Both the position numbers and the translations under genes were made by a program. The notes below the pieces were generated by a model. The model made no database searches and was not told the origin of the DNA. It was given only the letters and a program-made list of their open reading frames with translations. DNA of 64,000 nucleotides, taken from positions 880,501-944,500 of the forward strand of contig NZ_CP032418.1 in NCBI RefSeq assembly GCF_003595195.1. Reading direction: 5' to 3'. The number at the start of each line of letters is the position of its first letter. Within the stretch, counting starts at the first letter, position 1. Source of the stretch: Paenisporosarcina cavernae (GTDB lineage Bacteria; Bacillota; Bacilli; Bacillales_A; Planococcaceae). Positions 26,927 through 42,641 of the stretch are shown piece by piece.

Positions 26927-28203
26927 AAACGTACATTCATAATATTCAACTACTAGTAAACGGAAAATTGGAGCATGATTGTTCTTTATTGATAGAAAAT
27001 GGTGTCATTCAAGCAGTGAATCCAGCAAGTGTTGAAGAAAATGCGCCGAAACTAGATGGAAAAGGAATGTTTGTAAGTCCAGGATTTGTAGATGTCCATG
27101 TGCACCTTCGCGAACCAGGAGGAGAGAGAAAAGAAACGATTGAAACAGGCACGCTTGCAGCTGCAAAAGGCGGATTCACAACGATTTGTGCGATGCCTAA
27201 TACGAAACCTGTGCCTGATTCGGAAGAACATTTATACGATCTCCAACTGAAAATTCGTGAAAATGCCTATGTACGTGTACTACCATATGCTTCCATTACA
27301 GTTCGCCAAGCGGGAAAAGAGCTGGTTGATTTTGAGGCGCTTAAAAAGTTAGGAGCATTTGCTTTTACAGACGATGGTGTAGGCGTTCAACAAGCAGATA
27401 GGATGCTTCAAGCAATGACAGAAGCGGCACGAGTAGAAATGCCAATTGTCGCACATTGTGAAGAAAACACGCTTGTTTTTCAAGGCGTTATGCACGAGGG
27501 CAAACGAAATAAGGAACTCGATCTTTCAGGCATTCCTTCTATATCCGAGTGCGTCCAAATTGCACGAGATGTTTTATTAGCTGAAGCTACTGGCGTTCAC
27601 TACCATGTTTGCCATGTCAGCTCAAAAGAATCAGTAAGAGTGATACGAGATGCAAAAGCAGCCGGTATTCGAGTGACTGCGGAAGTCAGCCCACATCACC
27701 TGTTGTTAACTGAAGAAGACATCCCGTCAAATGATGCTAATTGGAAGATGAATCCTCCTCTTCGAGGAAAAGAAGACCAATTAGCGCTCATACAAGGGTT
27801 AGAAGAAGGTACGCTCGATTTTATCGCCACTGACCACGCACCGCACATGGCAGAGGAAAAGTCACATGGGATGGAAAAAGCACCATTTGGGATCGTTGGT
27901 CTCGAAACAGCTTTCCCTTTGTTACATGATGCTTTCGTCAAGACAGGGAAATGGACATTGCAACAATTAATAAACTATTTGGCCATTAAACCAGCTGAAG
28001 TATTTGGAATGCCTTACGGAAAAGTAGAACAAGGTGCAGTTGCAGACCTCGTATTTTTAGATTTAACGAAAGAACGAGCAATTGACGCAGAAACGTTTCT
28101 TTCGAAAGGGAGAAACACACCATTTCAAGGCAGAACATGTACAGGGTGGCCAGTAAAGACAATGGTAGCAGGAGAAATTGTTTGGCAGGAGGAGAACGCA
28201 TGA
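26923..28203 (+). CDS. pyrC: Dihydroorotase
   Basis: Zinc amidohydrolase of 426 residues that cyclises carbamoylaspartate to dihydroorotate. The first metal motif is in [12 protein letters not shown] (about 57-68). Other metal and active-site elements are CAMPNTKP, the His in [16 protein letters not shown] and the catalytic Asp in [10 protein letters not shown] (about 301-310). The class is the Bacillus-type (class I) dihydroorotase. AGGAGG precedes ATG, which overlaps the pyrB stop; the gene ends by overlapping carA (ATGA). Confidence 0.97.
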   Translation: MKTYIHNIQLLVNGKLEHDCSLLIENGVIQAVNPASVEENAPKLDGKGMFVSPGFVDVHVHLREPGGERKETIETGTLAAAKGGFTTICAMPNTKPVPDSEEHLYDLQLKIRENAYVRVLPYASITVRQAGKELVDFEALKKLGAFAFTDDGVGVQQADRMLQAMTEAARVEMPIVAHCEENTLVFQGVMHEGKRNKELDLSGIPSISECVQIARDVLLAEATGVHYHVCHVSSKESVRVIRDAKAAGIRVTAEVSPHHLLLTEEDIPSNDANWKMNPPLRGKEDQLALIQGLEEGTLDFIATDHAPHMAEEKSHGMEKAPFGIVGLETAFPLLHDAFVKTGKWTLQQLINYLAIKPAEVFGMPYGKVEQGAVADLVFLDLTKERAIDAETFLSKGRNTPFQGRTCTGWPVKTMVAGEIVWQEENA

Positions 28204-29297
28204 AACGATATTTAGTACTAGAAACTGGCGATGTATTTGAAGGCATTGGGTTTGGTCACGAAGAAGAATCTTTCGGGGAAGTCGTTTTTACGACAGGAAT
28301 GACAGGCTATCAAGAAACGTTATCGGATCCATCTTATTTTGGACAAATCATTACAATGACATATCCGTTAATTGGAAATTACGGCGTGAATCGGGATGAT
28401 TTTGAATCCATTCAACCTGCTCTCAGTGGCATGGTGGTAAAAGAACTCGCAGACTATCCATCCAATTTTAGATCGGACTACTCGCTAGAAGAACTGTTTA
28501 GTCAAAAGAATATTCCAGGGATACAAGACATCGATACGAGAAGATTAACAAGAATTTTAAGGATACACGGATCCTTAAAAGGTGTCTTTACAAAAACAGG
28601 AGAGGCCCTTCAATTAGACATAATGTTGGAGAAATTAGCACGTTTTGAGCTTCCAAAAAACCAAGTGGAAAGCGTTTCGACGAAAAAAGCGTATCCAAGT
28701 CCAGGGAGAGGACAACGTGTTGTATTAATGGATTTTGGCATGAAACACGGAATTTTACGAGAATTAAACAAGAGAGATTGCGATGTTTTAGTGGTGCCAT
28801 ACAATACAACTGCCAAGGATATTTTAGCCATGTCTCCAGATGGTGTCATGTTATCAAATGGCCCAGGAGATCCAAAAGACGTACCAGAAGCAATTGAAAC
28901 TGTCAGACAGTTAATCGGACAAATTCCTGTCTTTGGCATTTGTTTAGGACATCAGTTGTTTGCGCTTGCGAGTGGAGCTGATACCGAAAAACTAACATTC
29001 GGACATCGCGGAGCAAACCATCCTGTGAAAGAGTTGAAAACCGGAAAAACGGAATTAACTTCCCAAAATCATGGCTATACTGTTATCCCAACTTCATTGG
29101 AACAAACAGAAATTGAAGTTACTCATATCGCGTTAAACGACGGGTCCATTGAGGGATTAAAGCATGCGACGCATCCAGTGTTTACCGTTCAGTATCATCC
29201 AGAAGCGTCACCTGGACCAGAAGATTCGAATCATTTATTTGATGAATTTATCGACTTAATGGTGAAAAGTGAAAAGGGGGAACGTCAACGTGCCTAA
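28200..29297 (+). CDS. carA: Carbamoyl-phosphate synthase small subunit (pyrimidine-specific)
   Basis: Glutaminase subunit of 365 residues, also called PyrAA. The N-terminal CPS small-chain domain ([20 protein letters not shown]) precedes a class I glutamine amidotransferase domain with the nucleophile Cys in [16 protein letters not shown] (about residue 247) and the His/Glu pair in [10 protein letters not shown]. It releases ammonia from glutamine for the large subunit. ATG 28200 overlaps the pyrC stop and is preceded by AGGAGGAG. Location in the pyr operon marks this as the pyrimidine-repressed form rather than the arginine one. Confidence 0.97.
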   Translation: MKRYLVLETGDVFEGIGFGHEEESFGEVVFTTGMTGYQETLSDPSYFGQIITMTYPLIGNYGVNRDDFESIQPALSGMVVKELADYPSNFRSDYSLEELFSQKNIPGIQDIDTRRLTRILRIHGSLKGVFTKTGEALQLDIMLEKLARFELPKNQVESVSTKKAYPSPGRGQRVVLMDFGMKHGILRELNKRDCDVLVVPYNTTAKDILAMSPDGVMLSNGPGDPKDVPEAIETVRQLIGQIPVFGICLGHQLFALASGADTEKLTFGHRGANHPVKELKTGKTELTSQNHGYTVIPTSLEQTEIEVTHIALNDGSIEGLKHATHPVFTVQYHPEASPGPEDSNHLFDEFIDLMVKSEKGERQRA

Positions 29298-32200
29298 ACG
29301 TCAAGATATTCAAAGTATATTAGTAATTGGATCGGGACCGATTGTGATTGGACAAGCGGCAGAATTTGACTATGCAGGAACACAAGCTTGTCTTGCATTA
29401 AAAGAAGAAGGTTACCGCGTCATTTTAATTAATTCCAATCCGGCAACGATTATGACCGATACGGAAATTGCAGATAAAGTGTATATAGAACCGATTACGC
29501 TGGATTTTGTTAGTCGAATTTTACGAAAAGAAATGCCGGATGCGATTCTTCCTACATTAGGTGGGCAAACAGGCTTAAATATGGCAATTGAACTAGATGA
29601 GAGTGGCATCCTAAAAGAATTAGGAATTGAAATTTTAGGAACAAAATTACACGCTATTCACCAAGCAGAAGACCGGGATTTGTTTCGCCGATTAATGAGT
29701 GAACTAAATGAGCCTGTTCCTGAAAGTGAAATTGTGCATACAATTGCAGAAGCGCTCGAATTCACGGACCAAATTGGTTACCCTGTCATTGTTCGCCCAG
29801 CTTTTACACTCGGAGGAACAGGTGGAGGAATTTGCAACAATGAAGAAGAACTTCGGGAAACGGTGGCTAGTGGGTTAAAATATAGTCCCGTCACACAATG
29901 TTTACTCGAAAAGTCGATCGCAGGATTTAAAGAAATTGAATATGAAGTAATGAGAGATGCAAATGATCAAGCGATTGTTGTATGTAACATGGAGAATATT
30001 GACCCAGTAGGCATTCACACGGGAGATTCCATTGTAGTTGCACCTAGTCAAACGCTGTCTGACAGAGAGTACCAAATGTTACGTAACGTATCGTTGAAAA
30101 TTATTCGTGCCCTCAAAATCGAAGGTGGATGTAATGTTCAATTAGCTTTAGACCCTCATAGTTTTCAATATTACATTATTGAAGTAAATCCGCGAGTTAG
30201 TCGTTCTTCGGCGCTCGCTTCAAAAGCAACCGGGTATCCTATTGCAAAACTTGCTGCAAAAATTGCGGTTGGTTTAACGTTAGACGAAATGAAAAATCCT
30301 GTCACGAATACGAGCTACGCTTGTTTTGAACCGGCTCTTGATTATGTTGTCGCGAAAATACCAAGATGGCCATTTGATAAGTTTGAATCAGCAAAACGAA
30401 ACTTAGGAACGCAAATGAAAGCGACAGGCGAAGTTATGTCGATTGGAAGAAATTTTGAAGAAGCCATCTTAAAAGCAGTCCGTTCACTAGAGACTGGTCA
30501 AACACATCTCCAGTTAAAAAAAGGTCATGAACATAGCATGGAATGGATTGAAAAGAGAATCCGTCGAGCAGGAGATGAACGATTGTTCTTTATCGGAGAA
30601 GCACTTCGTCGAGGGATTTCTATTGATGAAATTCACGACTGGAGCCAAATCGATCGATTCTTTTTACACAAGTTTCATAAAATCGTCGCTCTGGAAAAAG
30701 CATTAGAAGATGCGCCTTTTGATGTGGACTTGACAACAAAAGCAAAAAAGATAGGTTACTCGGATGATACGTTAGCAACCTTATGGAATACGACAGCAAA
30801 AGAAGTCTATGATTTCCGTAAAAATCATCAGCTACAGCCTGTCTACAAAATGGTGGATACGTGTGCTGCAGAATTTGAGAGCACAACCCCATACTTTTAC
30901 GGTACTTACGAAGAAGAAAACGAATCAATTCGAACAGATAAAAAAAGTGTCATCGTTCTTGGTTCAGGACCAATTCGTATAGGACAAGGTGTAGAGTTCG
31001 ACTATGCGACGGTTCACTCCGTTTGGGCAATTAAAGAAGCGGGATACGAAGCAATTATTATTAACAATAACCCAGAAACAGTTTCTACTGATTTCTCCAT
31101 TTCAGATAAATTATATTTCGAGCCGCTTACCATTGAAGATGTTATGCACATCGTGGATTTAGAACAACCAGAAGGCGTCATCGTCCAATTTGGTGGACAG
31201 ACGGCGATCAATTTAGCAGCAGGTTTACAAGAACGAGGCGTAAAGATTTTAGGTACATCGCTAGAAGATTTAGATCGTGCAGAAAACAGGAATAAGTTTG
31301 AGCAAACGCTTCGGGATATTGACATTCCACAGCCACTTGGAAAAACAGCAATTTCTGCTGAAGAAGCTATCACAATCGGAAATTCCATTGGCTATCCAGT
31401 ACTCGTCCGTCCGTCGTATGTTCTTGGAGGAAGAGCAATGGAGATTGTCTACAATGAGACGGAACTTGCTCATTATATGACTAATGCGGTCGAAGCAAGT
31501 CCGGAACACCCCGTACTCATTGACAAGTATTTAACGGGAGTTGAAATCGAAGTAGACGCTATTTCTGATGGAGAACAGGTATGTATTCCAGGAATTATGG
31601 AACATATTGAACGCGCAGGAGTTCACTCGGGTGATTCGATTGCAGTCTATCCACCTCAATCACTTAGTACTTCCCAAGTCGAGACTTTAGTGGATTATAC
31701 GACAAGGCTAGCAAAAGGATTAAAGATTAAAGGGCTATTAAATATCCAGTATGTTATTTCCGAAGGACAAGTATATGTCATTGAAGTAAACCCTCGTTCG
31801 AGTAGAACGGTTCCGTTTTTAAGCAAAATTACGCATATTCCGATGGCAAACGTTGCAACGAAAGTCATTTTAGGAAAAAAACTTTCGGAACAAAACGTGC
31901 CTACTGGTCTTGCTCCAATTCAGCCGGGAGTGTTTGTAAAAGTACCGGTCTTTAGTTTTGCAAAACTTCGTCGTGTGGACATTACGCTTGGACCGGAAAT
32001 GAAATCGACGGGGGAAGTAATGGGGAAAGATATCACGCTAGAAAAAGCATTGTACAAAGGATTAGTCGCTGCTGGAATGGAAATTAAAGATCACGGATCG
32101 GTGCTGCTTACCATTTCCGACAAAGATAAAAAAGAAGCACTAGAAATCGCGAGACGTTTTGCGGACATTGGTTTTTCCCTTCTTGCGACAGAAGGTACTG

Positions 32201-32483
32201 CGAATAATCTCCGTCAAGCAGGAATTACGGTGAAAACCGTTCAAAAAATCGGAGAAGAAGGACATACACTTCTAGATGTGATCCAACAAGGAGAAGCAAG
32301 TTTAGTCATTAATACGTTGACGAAAGGAAAACAACCAGAGCGGGATGGTTTCCGAATTCGTCGAGAAGCAGTTGAAAATGGGATTGCTTGCTTAACTTCA
32401 CTCGACACAGCTTCTGCACTATTAAAAGTCATTGAGTCCATGACATTCCAAACGATGGAAATGACTTCCAAGGGGGCAACGCA

Positions 32484-32487
<4 letters not shown>
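29290..32487 (+). CDS. carB: Carbamoyl-phosphate synthase large subunit (pyrimidine-specific)
   Basis: Synthetase subunit of 1065 residues, also called PyrAB, with the duplicated ATP-grasp architecture: carboxyphosphate half (about 1-400), oligomerisation region (about 400-550), carbamoyl-phosphate half (about 550-930) and an MGS-type allosteric domain (about 930-1060). Paired motifs are [19 protein letters not shown] and [19 protein letters not shown], and [16 protein letters not shown] and [19 protein letters not shown] 29290 is chosen because GGGGG at 29276-29280 lies 9 nt upstream and [17 protein letters not shown] is the family N-terminus. It overlaps carA by 8 nt and pyrK by 4 nt. Confidence 0.97.
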
Positions 32488-34872
<2,385 letters not shown>

Positions 34873-34873
34873 A

Positions 34874-35503
34874 ATGACGAAAGAAACAATTGCACGAGCA
34901 TTACTGGACGTACAAGCGGTAGAATTGCGTCCACAAGATCCGTTTACATGGGCATCAGGAATTAAATCACCTATTTACTGTGATAACCGATTAACCATGT
35001 CGTATCCTGCTACACGGAAAGAAATTGCTTCCGCTATGGCAGAAGTCATCTCTTCCTACTTTTCTGAAGTGGAAGTGCTTGCTGGAACAGCAACAGCGGG
35101 AATACCACATGCCGCTTGGGTAAGCGATAAAATGGAACTACCGATGGTATATGTGCGTTCGAGTGCAAAAAAACACGGACGTGGAAATCAAATTGAAGGC
35201 AGATTAGTCCCGGGGCAAAAAGCAGTGGTGATCGAAGATTTAATCTCCACAGGTGGATCTAGTATTGAGGCTGTACGAGCTTTACAAGAAGCGGGTTGTG
35301 AAGTACTAGGTGTGGTATCGATCTTTTCGTATGGACTTGATCGAGCAGAAGAAGCATTTCAAGAATTAGGGATTCCGTCCATCTCCTTAACGGATTTTGA
35401 GACACTCTCCAAAGAGGCGATTGTATCTGGGGCTATTTCTTCGGAAGATGCAGAACCATTAAAAGAGTGGCATACAAAACTCCGAAAAGGGGAGTTAGTA
35501 TAA
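34874..35503 (+). CDS. pyrE: Orotate phosphoribosyltransferase
   Basis: Transfers phosphoribose from PRPP to orotate, giving OMP. The 209 residues carry the type I PRTase PRPP loop [17 protein letters not shown] (about 116-132), the flexible loop region [15 protein letters not shown] and the hood segment [21 protein letters not shown] about 10 nt before ATG 34874 sets the start; it is 1 nt beyond the pyrF stop. It is the last gene of the operon, followed by a 378-bp non-coding gap. Confidence 0.97.
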   Translation: MTKETIARALLDVQAVELRPQDPFTWASGIKSPIYCDNRLTMSYPATRKEIASAMAEVISSYFSEVEVLAGTATAGIPHAAWVSDKMELPMVYVRSSAKKHGRGNQIEGRLVPGQKAVVIEDLISTGGSSIEAVRALQEAGCEVLGVVSIFSYGLDRAEEAFQELGIPSISLTDFETLSKEAIVSGAISSEDAEPLKEWHTKLRKGELV

Positions 35504-35654
35504 TCGAGTGTGAGCGATCAATTCATTCCTGGGGGCTTCATTCACGAAGAATAGTTGATAGTAAACACATCTACTAGAATGATCTATCTCAGTGGAATAA
35601 AATATTAGTACGTACATCAAATGATTGTAAAAGTTAGATCGCTATAAGCGGTTA

Positions 35655-35699
35655 CGTCCGTTCTATCAGCGCGGGAGTTCAGACGGACGATTTTCCCGC
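35655..35699. other. Interleaved inverted repeats (pseudoknot-like topology)
   Basis: CGTCCGT (35655-35661) pairs with ACGGACG (35683-35689), and GCGGGA (35671-35676) pairs with TCCCGC (35694-35699). The order is A-B-A'-B', so as RNA the stems either form an H-type pseudoknot or exclude each other. A third segment, CCGTCT (35726-35731), could also pair with AGACGG (35681-35686). The transcribed strand is unknown. Confidence 0.45.
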
Positions 35700-35739
35700 T
35701 AATAAAAAAGAAGGCGTGACTCAAACCGTCTCAAAAATA

Positions 35740-35792
35740 AAAATCCGAACGAATTCGAGCTTCTTAAGCACTGTCGAATTTGTTCGGATTTT
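35740..35792. terminator. Bidirectional terminator between pyrE and the minus-strand genes
   Basis: AAAATCCGAAC-G-AATTCGA (35740-35758) and TCGAATT-T-GTTCGGATTTT (35774-35792) form a 19-bp stem with a single G-U position around a 15-nt loop. A/T runs flank both sides. The T-tract is longer in the minus-strand direction, so it mainly serves the VOC-rqcH transcript while also stopping pyr read-through. Confidence 0.85.
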
Positions 35793-35881
35793 ATGTTTTC
35801 AAAAGATCTATCTTCAATAATCGGAGGAATAATGTTGGTCTACATACTACGTGAACCTTTAGACTTCACAGATGTAGCTAC

Positions 35882-36265
35882 CTAATTAGTACAGATCATC
35901 AGAACATTTCCGTCGGGATCTTGGAAATTAAAATAGGCAAAATCTCCGAATCGTTCGATTTCTCGAACAATCTCGACACCTTTTGATGTTAAAAAGTCAT
36001 ATGCTTCATCGATATTTTCTGTATATAAGTTAAATAAAACGTGGTTTGCTGCTTGGAACCGAAACCCTGGATCAAACGTATGATCATCTAACGTCAACCC
36101 CGTAGTGCTTGTCACTGGAATGTTGTAGACCGGTGACTCCACTTTTCCCTCTGGCATCGGCAATCCGAGTAGTTCACTATACCATTTTACTGAATCATGT
36201 AAATTCGATACATGGATAAATACATTGTTTACCTTTGCTGCAATTGGAGAAGTGGTGAGTGCCAT
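35882..36265 (-). CDS. VOC (glyoxalase/dioxygenase) superfamily protein
   Basis: A 127-residue single-domain protein of the vicinal-oxygen-chelate fold. The first beta-alpha-beta module reads NNVFIHVSNLHDSVKWYSELLGL (in two pieces, about 13-35), and the second ends in FAYFNFQDPDGNVLMICT, with the usual D-P-D/E-G-N turn. Candidate metal ligands are the His near residue 18, the His in NHVLFNLY and a C-terminal Asp/Glu, but substrate and activity cannot be assigned. It lies 28 nt downstream of rqcH on the same strand, with AAAGGGG before its ATG, so the two are probably co-transcribed. Confidence 0.85.
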   Translation of the reverse strand: MALTTSPIAAKVNNVFIHVSNLHDSVKWYSELLGLPMPEGKVESPVYNIPVTSTTGLTLDDHTFDPGFRFQAANHVLFNLYTENIDEAYDFLTSKGVEIVREIERFGDFAYFNFQDPDGNVLMICTN

Positions 36266-36293
36266 TTGAAAAACCCCTTTACGATTGGTAGTA

Positions 36294-38704
<2,411 letters not shown>

Positions 38705-38706
38705 AT

Positions 38707-38931
38707 ATGTTATATCCATCAGTGGATTCATTAAAAAGCAAAATTGATTCAAAGTATTCTTTAGTAAGTCTTGCGTCAAAGCGTGCACGTCAAATGCAAG
38801 AACAAGGTGGAGAAAAGCTAGATGATTACGTATCTGAAAAGTACGTAGGAAAAGCTTTAGAAGAAGTAGCGCAAGGAGCTCTTAAGAAAGTGAAACAAGA
38901 TGCCGACGCTATTTATGAAGACGAAGTATAA
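38707..38931 (+). CDS. rpoZ: RNA polymerase omega subunit
   Basis: A 74-residue protein that aids folding and assembly of the beta' subunit. The hallmark segment YSLVSLASKRARQMQE (about 15-30) contains the conserved ALA/SLA-x-RAR motif. ATG 38707 is preceded by GGAGGG (38693-38698) 8 nt upstream; earlier in-frame codons overlap gmk. It sits between gmk and coaBC as in B. subtilis. Confidence 0.95.
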   Translation: MLYPSVDSLKSKIDSKYSLVSLASKRARQMQEQGGEKLDDYVSEKYVGKALEEVAQGALKKVKQDADAIYEDEV

Positions 38932-38948
38932 ACACTAACATGAATCTC

Positions 38949-38983
38949 AAACTCCCTTTGTCATTTCGATGCATAGGGAGTTT
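38949..38983 (+). terminator. Weak hairpin between rpoZ and coaBC
   Basis: AAACTCCCT (38949-38957) and AGGGAGTTT (38975-38983) form a perfect 9-bp stem with a 17-nt loop. Only a broken T-tract (TTTGTTGTT) follows, so termination is probably partial. Confidence 0.5.
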
Positions 38984-39006
38984 GTTGTTCGAAAAGGAGA
39001 ATTATT

Positions 39007-40230
39007 TTGTTGATGAATAAAAATATCCTTCTATGTGTAACCGGCGGTATTGCTGTCTATAAATCGGTTGCATTAGTTAGTAAACTCGTTCAAGCGGGAG
39101 CCTCAGTAAAGGTGATCATGACAGATTCAGCGAAGCAATTTGTTCAACCACTATCCTTCCAAGTAATGTCTCGAAACGATGTGTATGATGATACATTCGA
39201 TGAGAAAGATTCTCGAGTCATTGCCCACATCGATTTGGCAGATTGGGCAGATCTTGTATTGGTGGCTCCTGCAACTGCCAATGTCATAGCGAAGATGGCA
39301 AATGGATTGGCAGACGATATGGTCACAACGACTTTATTAGCAACTACAGCACCAATATGGGTTGCGCCAGCCATGAATGTTCATATGTATGATCATCCTG
39401 CTGTAAAGCGCAATATTGAACAGCTCGCATTAGATGGGGTTTCATTTATCGAACCGTCTGAAGGCTTTTTAGCATGTGGATATGTTGGAAAAGGACGATT
39501 AGAAGAGCCTGAAAAAATAGTGGAACTAGTGTCAGCATTTTTTAATGAGAAAACCGGTTTAACACAAGAGGCTAGACCGTTAGCAGGAAAAAAAGTTGTT
39601 GTCACTGCTGGTCCAACTCGTGAACGAATAGATCCAGTACGATATTTATCGAACTTTTCATCAGGAAAAATGGGCTTCGCGATGGCCGAAGCTGTGGCTA
39701 AATTAGGAGCAGATACGATATTAATTAGTGGACCAGTATCAGAAAAAGTGCCAGAAAATGTTCACTACATACCAGTCGAAAGTGCGCAAGATATGTTGCG
39801 TGCAGTGGAAAACGAGTTTCCAACGGCGGACTGGGTCATTAAATCAGCGGCGGTTGCAGACTATCGTCCAGCAGTTGTTCATTCCAAAAAAATGAAAAAA
39901 CAGCCTGGAAATGCCGTTTTAGAATTAGAGAGAACGACCGATATTTTAGCGACTTTAGGGGAACGAAAAACACATCAACTACTGATTGGGTTTGCAGCAG
40001 AAACGAATGATGTGGAGACGTATGCGAAAGAGAAATTGGCGCGGAAAAATGCCGATTACATTTTAGCGAATGATGTGTCTGAGGAAGGAAGTGGATTCGG
40101 TACGGATACTAATCGAATTCATCTTTTTGGAAAAAATAATCACTATCATGAATTCCCTCAAATGACAAAATCCGCATTGGCAATGGATATTGTGCGGAAA
40201 ATCGTGGAACTAGAGCGTGAAAGACAATGA
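39007..40230 (+). CDS. coaBC: Bifunctional phosphopantothenoylcysteine decarboxylase/synthetase
   Basis: Two-domain coenzyme A enzyme of 407 residues. The N-terminal CoaC flavoprotein domain (about 1-180: KNILLCVTGGIAVYKSVAL, VAPATANVIAKMANG, APAMNVHMYDHPA, catalytic Cys in GFLACGYVGKGRL) decarboxylates PPC. The C-terminal CoaB domain (about 190-405: VVTAGPTRERIDPVRYLSN, FAAETNDVETYA, ANDVS) couples cysteine to phosphopantothenate. TTG 39007 is 6 nt after AAAAGGAGA, and MLMNKNILLCVTGG aligns with MLNGKNILLCVSGG of B. subtilis; ATG 39013 is the alternative. It overlaps priA by 4 nt. Confidence 0.95.
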   Translation: MLMNKNILLCVTGGIAVYKSVALVSKLVQAGASVKVIMTDSAKQFVQPLSFQVMSRNDVYDDTFDEKDSRVIAHIDLADWADLVLVAPATANVIAKMANGLADDMVTTTLLATTAPIWVAPAMNVHMYDHPAVKRNIEQLALDGVSFIEPSEGFLACGYVGKGRLEEPEKIVELVSAFFNEKTGLTQEARPLAGKKVVVTAGPTRERIDPVRYLSNFSSGKMGFAMAEAVAKLGADTILISGPVSEKVPENVHYIPVESAQDMLRAVENEFPTADWVIKSAAVADYRPAVVHSKKMKKQPGNAVLELERTTDILATLGERKTHQLLIGFAAETNDVETYAKEKLARKNADYILANDVSEEGSGFGTDTNRIHLFGKNNHYHEFPQMTKSALAMDIVRKIVELERERQ

Positions 40231-42641
40231 TTGCAGAAGTCATAGTTGACATCGCTACTTCTGCGATCGATCGAAAATTTGATTACCTTGTTCCAGAACG
40301 GTATACGTCCGTCGTGCAAGTCGGGTCAAGAGTGAAAGTACCATTTGGACCGAGAGAAATTATGGGGTTCATTGTTGGTTTAAAGGAAGAAACCGATGTT
40401 GATATCCAAAAACAAAAAGAGTTAATGGATGTTGTAGATTTACACCCGTTACTTACCACGGAAATGATGGAGCTTGCGAAATGGGTAAAACAAGACACAC
40501 TTTGTTTGGAAATTGATGTTCTGCAGATGATGCTTCCAGCTGCACTCCGTTCGACGTATGAAAAAGTGGTAGTTTTGGAAAAGCCAGATTTAATCAAGGA
40601 TGAAGAATTGATTGCGCTTTTCGGATCAAAGAATTTTTTTGTTCTACCTAAAGATATCGATTCTACAACTGTGAAAAAGTTAAAACGTTTAGCAGACGAA
40701 GGCATCCTTTCATTTGAAACCGTGATGAAACAAAAAACAGCAGTGAAAAAAATCGCGTACTTAGAGCTGTCGCAGGATACCACGATTTTTCAACAAGTGA
40801 AAGAAGCTTTAACAGCAAACGCGAAAAAACAACTTGCATTGTTAGATAAATTAGCTTCAGAAAATCGCACGTCGATTGCGATGAAAGAAATAACGAATGA
40901 ATGGGGATTTACGAAAGCGGTAGTAGACCAATTAGTGCAAAAAGGAATCGGCACTATTACCGAAAAAGAAGTGTACCGGGAGCCAGTGGATTTCCAATCC
41001 GTTGAAAAGAAATCTCCTCTTCAAATGACCGAGGAACAACAGATTGCCTATGAAAAAGTGCTGCATTCGTTTGAGCAGCATAGAGCAGAAACGTTTCTAT
41101 TACACGGAATTACTGGTAGTGGAAAAACGGAAATATACCTTCAAATGATTGCACACGCTTTGTCAGTAGGAAAGCAAGCGATTATGTTAGTACCCGAAAT
41201 TGCCTTAACACCTCAAATGACAGAGCGTTTTGTTGAACGATTTGGCTCTCAAGTTGCCGTCTTGCATAGCGGACTTTCTGCTGGGGAAAAATACGATCAG
41301 TGGCGGAAAATTCATCGGTCGGAAGTGAAAGTGGTCGTAGGTGCTAGATCTGCAATTTTCGCACCCTTTGAGAATGTCGGCGTCATAATTATGGATGAAG
41401 AACATGAATCTACCTATAAGCAAGAAGATTCTCCAAGATACCATGCAAGAGATATCGCTATATGGCGTAGTGAATACCATAACTGTCCAGTAATACTAGG
41501 TAGTGCTACTCCTTCGTTGGAGTCATTTGCCAGGGCTCAAAAAGGCGTTTACACATTATTAACGTTAGTGAATCGGCCTAAATCGCAACCTTTACCCCCA
41601 GTTCAAATCGTCGATATGCGAGAGGAAATGAAAAAAGGTAATCGCTCCGTGTTTTCTATCGACTTAGTCGAAGCGATGAGAAACAGGTTTTCTCGAAATG
41701 AGCAAGTAGTGCTGTTATTAAATAAGCGTGGATACTCTTCGTTTGTATTATGTCGGGATTGTGGTACTGTTATGAATTGTCCTTCGTGTGATATTTCACT
41801 CACATACCACAGGGCGAATGAACGGATGAAATGCCACTATTGTGCATATGAAAATCCAGTACCTACATCGTGTCCAAGTTGTCAGAGTGATCATATTCGT
41901 TTCTTTGGAAGTGGTACGCAAAAAATCGAAGAAGAAATAGCGAAACTATTTCCAGCGGAAAAAATGCTGCGAATGGATGTCGACACGACAAGAAAAAAAG
42001 GGGCACATGCCTCCATTTTGCAGGCATTCGGAAATCAAGAAGCTTCTATATTATTAGGAACACAAATGATCGCAAAAGGACTCGATTTTCCTAATGTCAC
42101 GTTAGTCGGTGTCCTTTCAGCGGACACAGCATTATTTGTTCCTGATTTCCGGGCAGCGGAGAAAACGTTTCAATTATTAGCGCAAGTGAGTGGTCGGGCA
42201 GGAAGACATGATAAGGAAGGAAACGTTATTTTACAAACGTATTCTCCAGAACATTATGCAATCCAGTTCTCTAAAGCTCATGATTATCAAGGTTTTTACA
42301 GACAAGAAATGTTTTATCGGCACGAAGGAAAATACCCACCGTATACGTTTATCGGTTCGATTATTTTCTCACATGAAGATTTACTTTCTGTAAGTGACTA
42401 CGCGATGAAATCCGTTCAATGGTTAAGAGAAAATCTTCCTGATTCTGTGGAGGTAATTGGTCCTTCGATTGCCTCGATCAGTCGGTTGCAAAATAGATAT
42501 CGGTATCAATGTTTGTTAAAATACAGAAAAGATGAGGATGTTGGTCACCTTTTACACCAACTCCAAAACGTGTACAAAACACACTACATGAAAAATGGAT
42601 ACCATTTGTCCATTACAAAAAACCCTTCAGTGCTAATGTAA
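40227..42641 (+). CDS. priA: Primosomal replication-restart helicase PriA
   Basis: A 3'-5' helicase of 804 residues that reloads the replisome at stalled forks. It has an N-terminal DNA-binding domain (AEVIVDIATSAIDRKFDYLV), helicase lobe 1 with Walker A LLHGITGSGKTEIYLQ (about 291-306) and the DEEH box (about 390), a zinc module of paired CxxC motifs (CRDCG, CPSC, CHYC, CPSC, about 509-550), then helicase lobe 2 with LLGTQMIAKGLDFPNV and QVSGRAGR. ATGA overlap with coaBC. def (peptide deformylase), which follows priA in B. subtilis, is absent. Confidence 0.97.
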   Translation: MIAEVIVDIATSAIDRKFDYLVPERYTSVVQVGSRVKVPFGPREIMGFIVGLKEETDVDIQKQKELMDVVDLHPLLTTEMMELAKWVKQDTLCLEIDVLQMMLPAALRSTYEKVVVLEKPDLIKDEELIALFGSKNFFVLPKDIDSTTVKKLKRLADEGILSFETVMKQKTAVKKIAYLELSQDTTIFQQVKEALTANAKKQLALLDKLASENRTSIAMKEITNEWGFTKAVVDQLVQKGIGTITEKEVYREPVDFQSVEKKSPLQMTEEQQIAYEKVLHSFEQHRAETFLLHGITGSGKTEIYLQMIAHALSVGKQAIMLVPEIALTPQMTERFVERFGSQVAVLHSGLSAGEKYDQWRKIHRSEVKVVVGARSAIFAPFENVGVIIMDEEHESTYKQEDSPRYHARDIAIWRSEYHNCPVILGSATPSLESFARAQKGVYTLLTLVNRPKSQPLPPVQIVDMREEMKKGNRSVFSIDLVEAMRNRFSRNEQVVLLLNKRGYSSFVLCRDCGTVMNCPSCDISLTYHRANERMKCHYCAYENPVPTSCPSCQSDHIRFFGSGTQKIEEEIAKLFPAEKMLRMDVDTTRKKGAHASILQAFGNQEASILLGTQMIAKGLDFPNVTLVGVLSADTALFVPDFRAAEKTFQLLAQVSGRAGRHDKEGNVILQTYSPEHYAIQFSKAHDYQGFYRQEMFYRHEGKYPPYTFIGSIIFSHEDLLSVSDYAMKSVQWLRENLPDSVEVIGPSIASISRLQNRYRYQCLLKYRKDEDVGHLLHQLQNVYKTHYMKNGYHLSITKNPSVLM

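Larger units (their letters stand above)
35504..35881. other. Non-coding gap between pyrE and the convergent VOC gene
   Basis: These 378 bp hold no supportable gene. They contain a direct repeat TTCATTC (35522-35528 and 35538-35544), the interleaved inverted repeats at 35655-35699 and the terminator at 35740-35792. There is also a weaker imperfect dyad, CTACAT...GTGAA...TTCAC...ATGTAG (35840-35877), just downstream of the minus-strand VOC gene. No good promoter was found. Confidence 0.6.

Noticed and set aside
35832-35885. A 17-codon frame with GGAGG upstream, just before the VOC gene stop
   Set aside because: It is very short, has only 4 nt between the ribosome binding site and ATG, ends inside the opposing VOC gene and has no recognisable product.
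38949-38983. A full-strength terminator between rpoZ and coaBC
   Set aside because: The stem is perfect but the following T-tract is broken and the loop long, so I list it only as a weak hairpin rather than an operon boundary.
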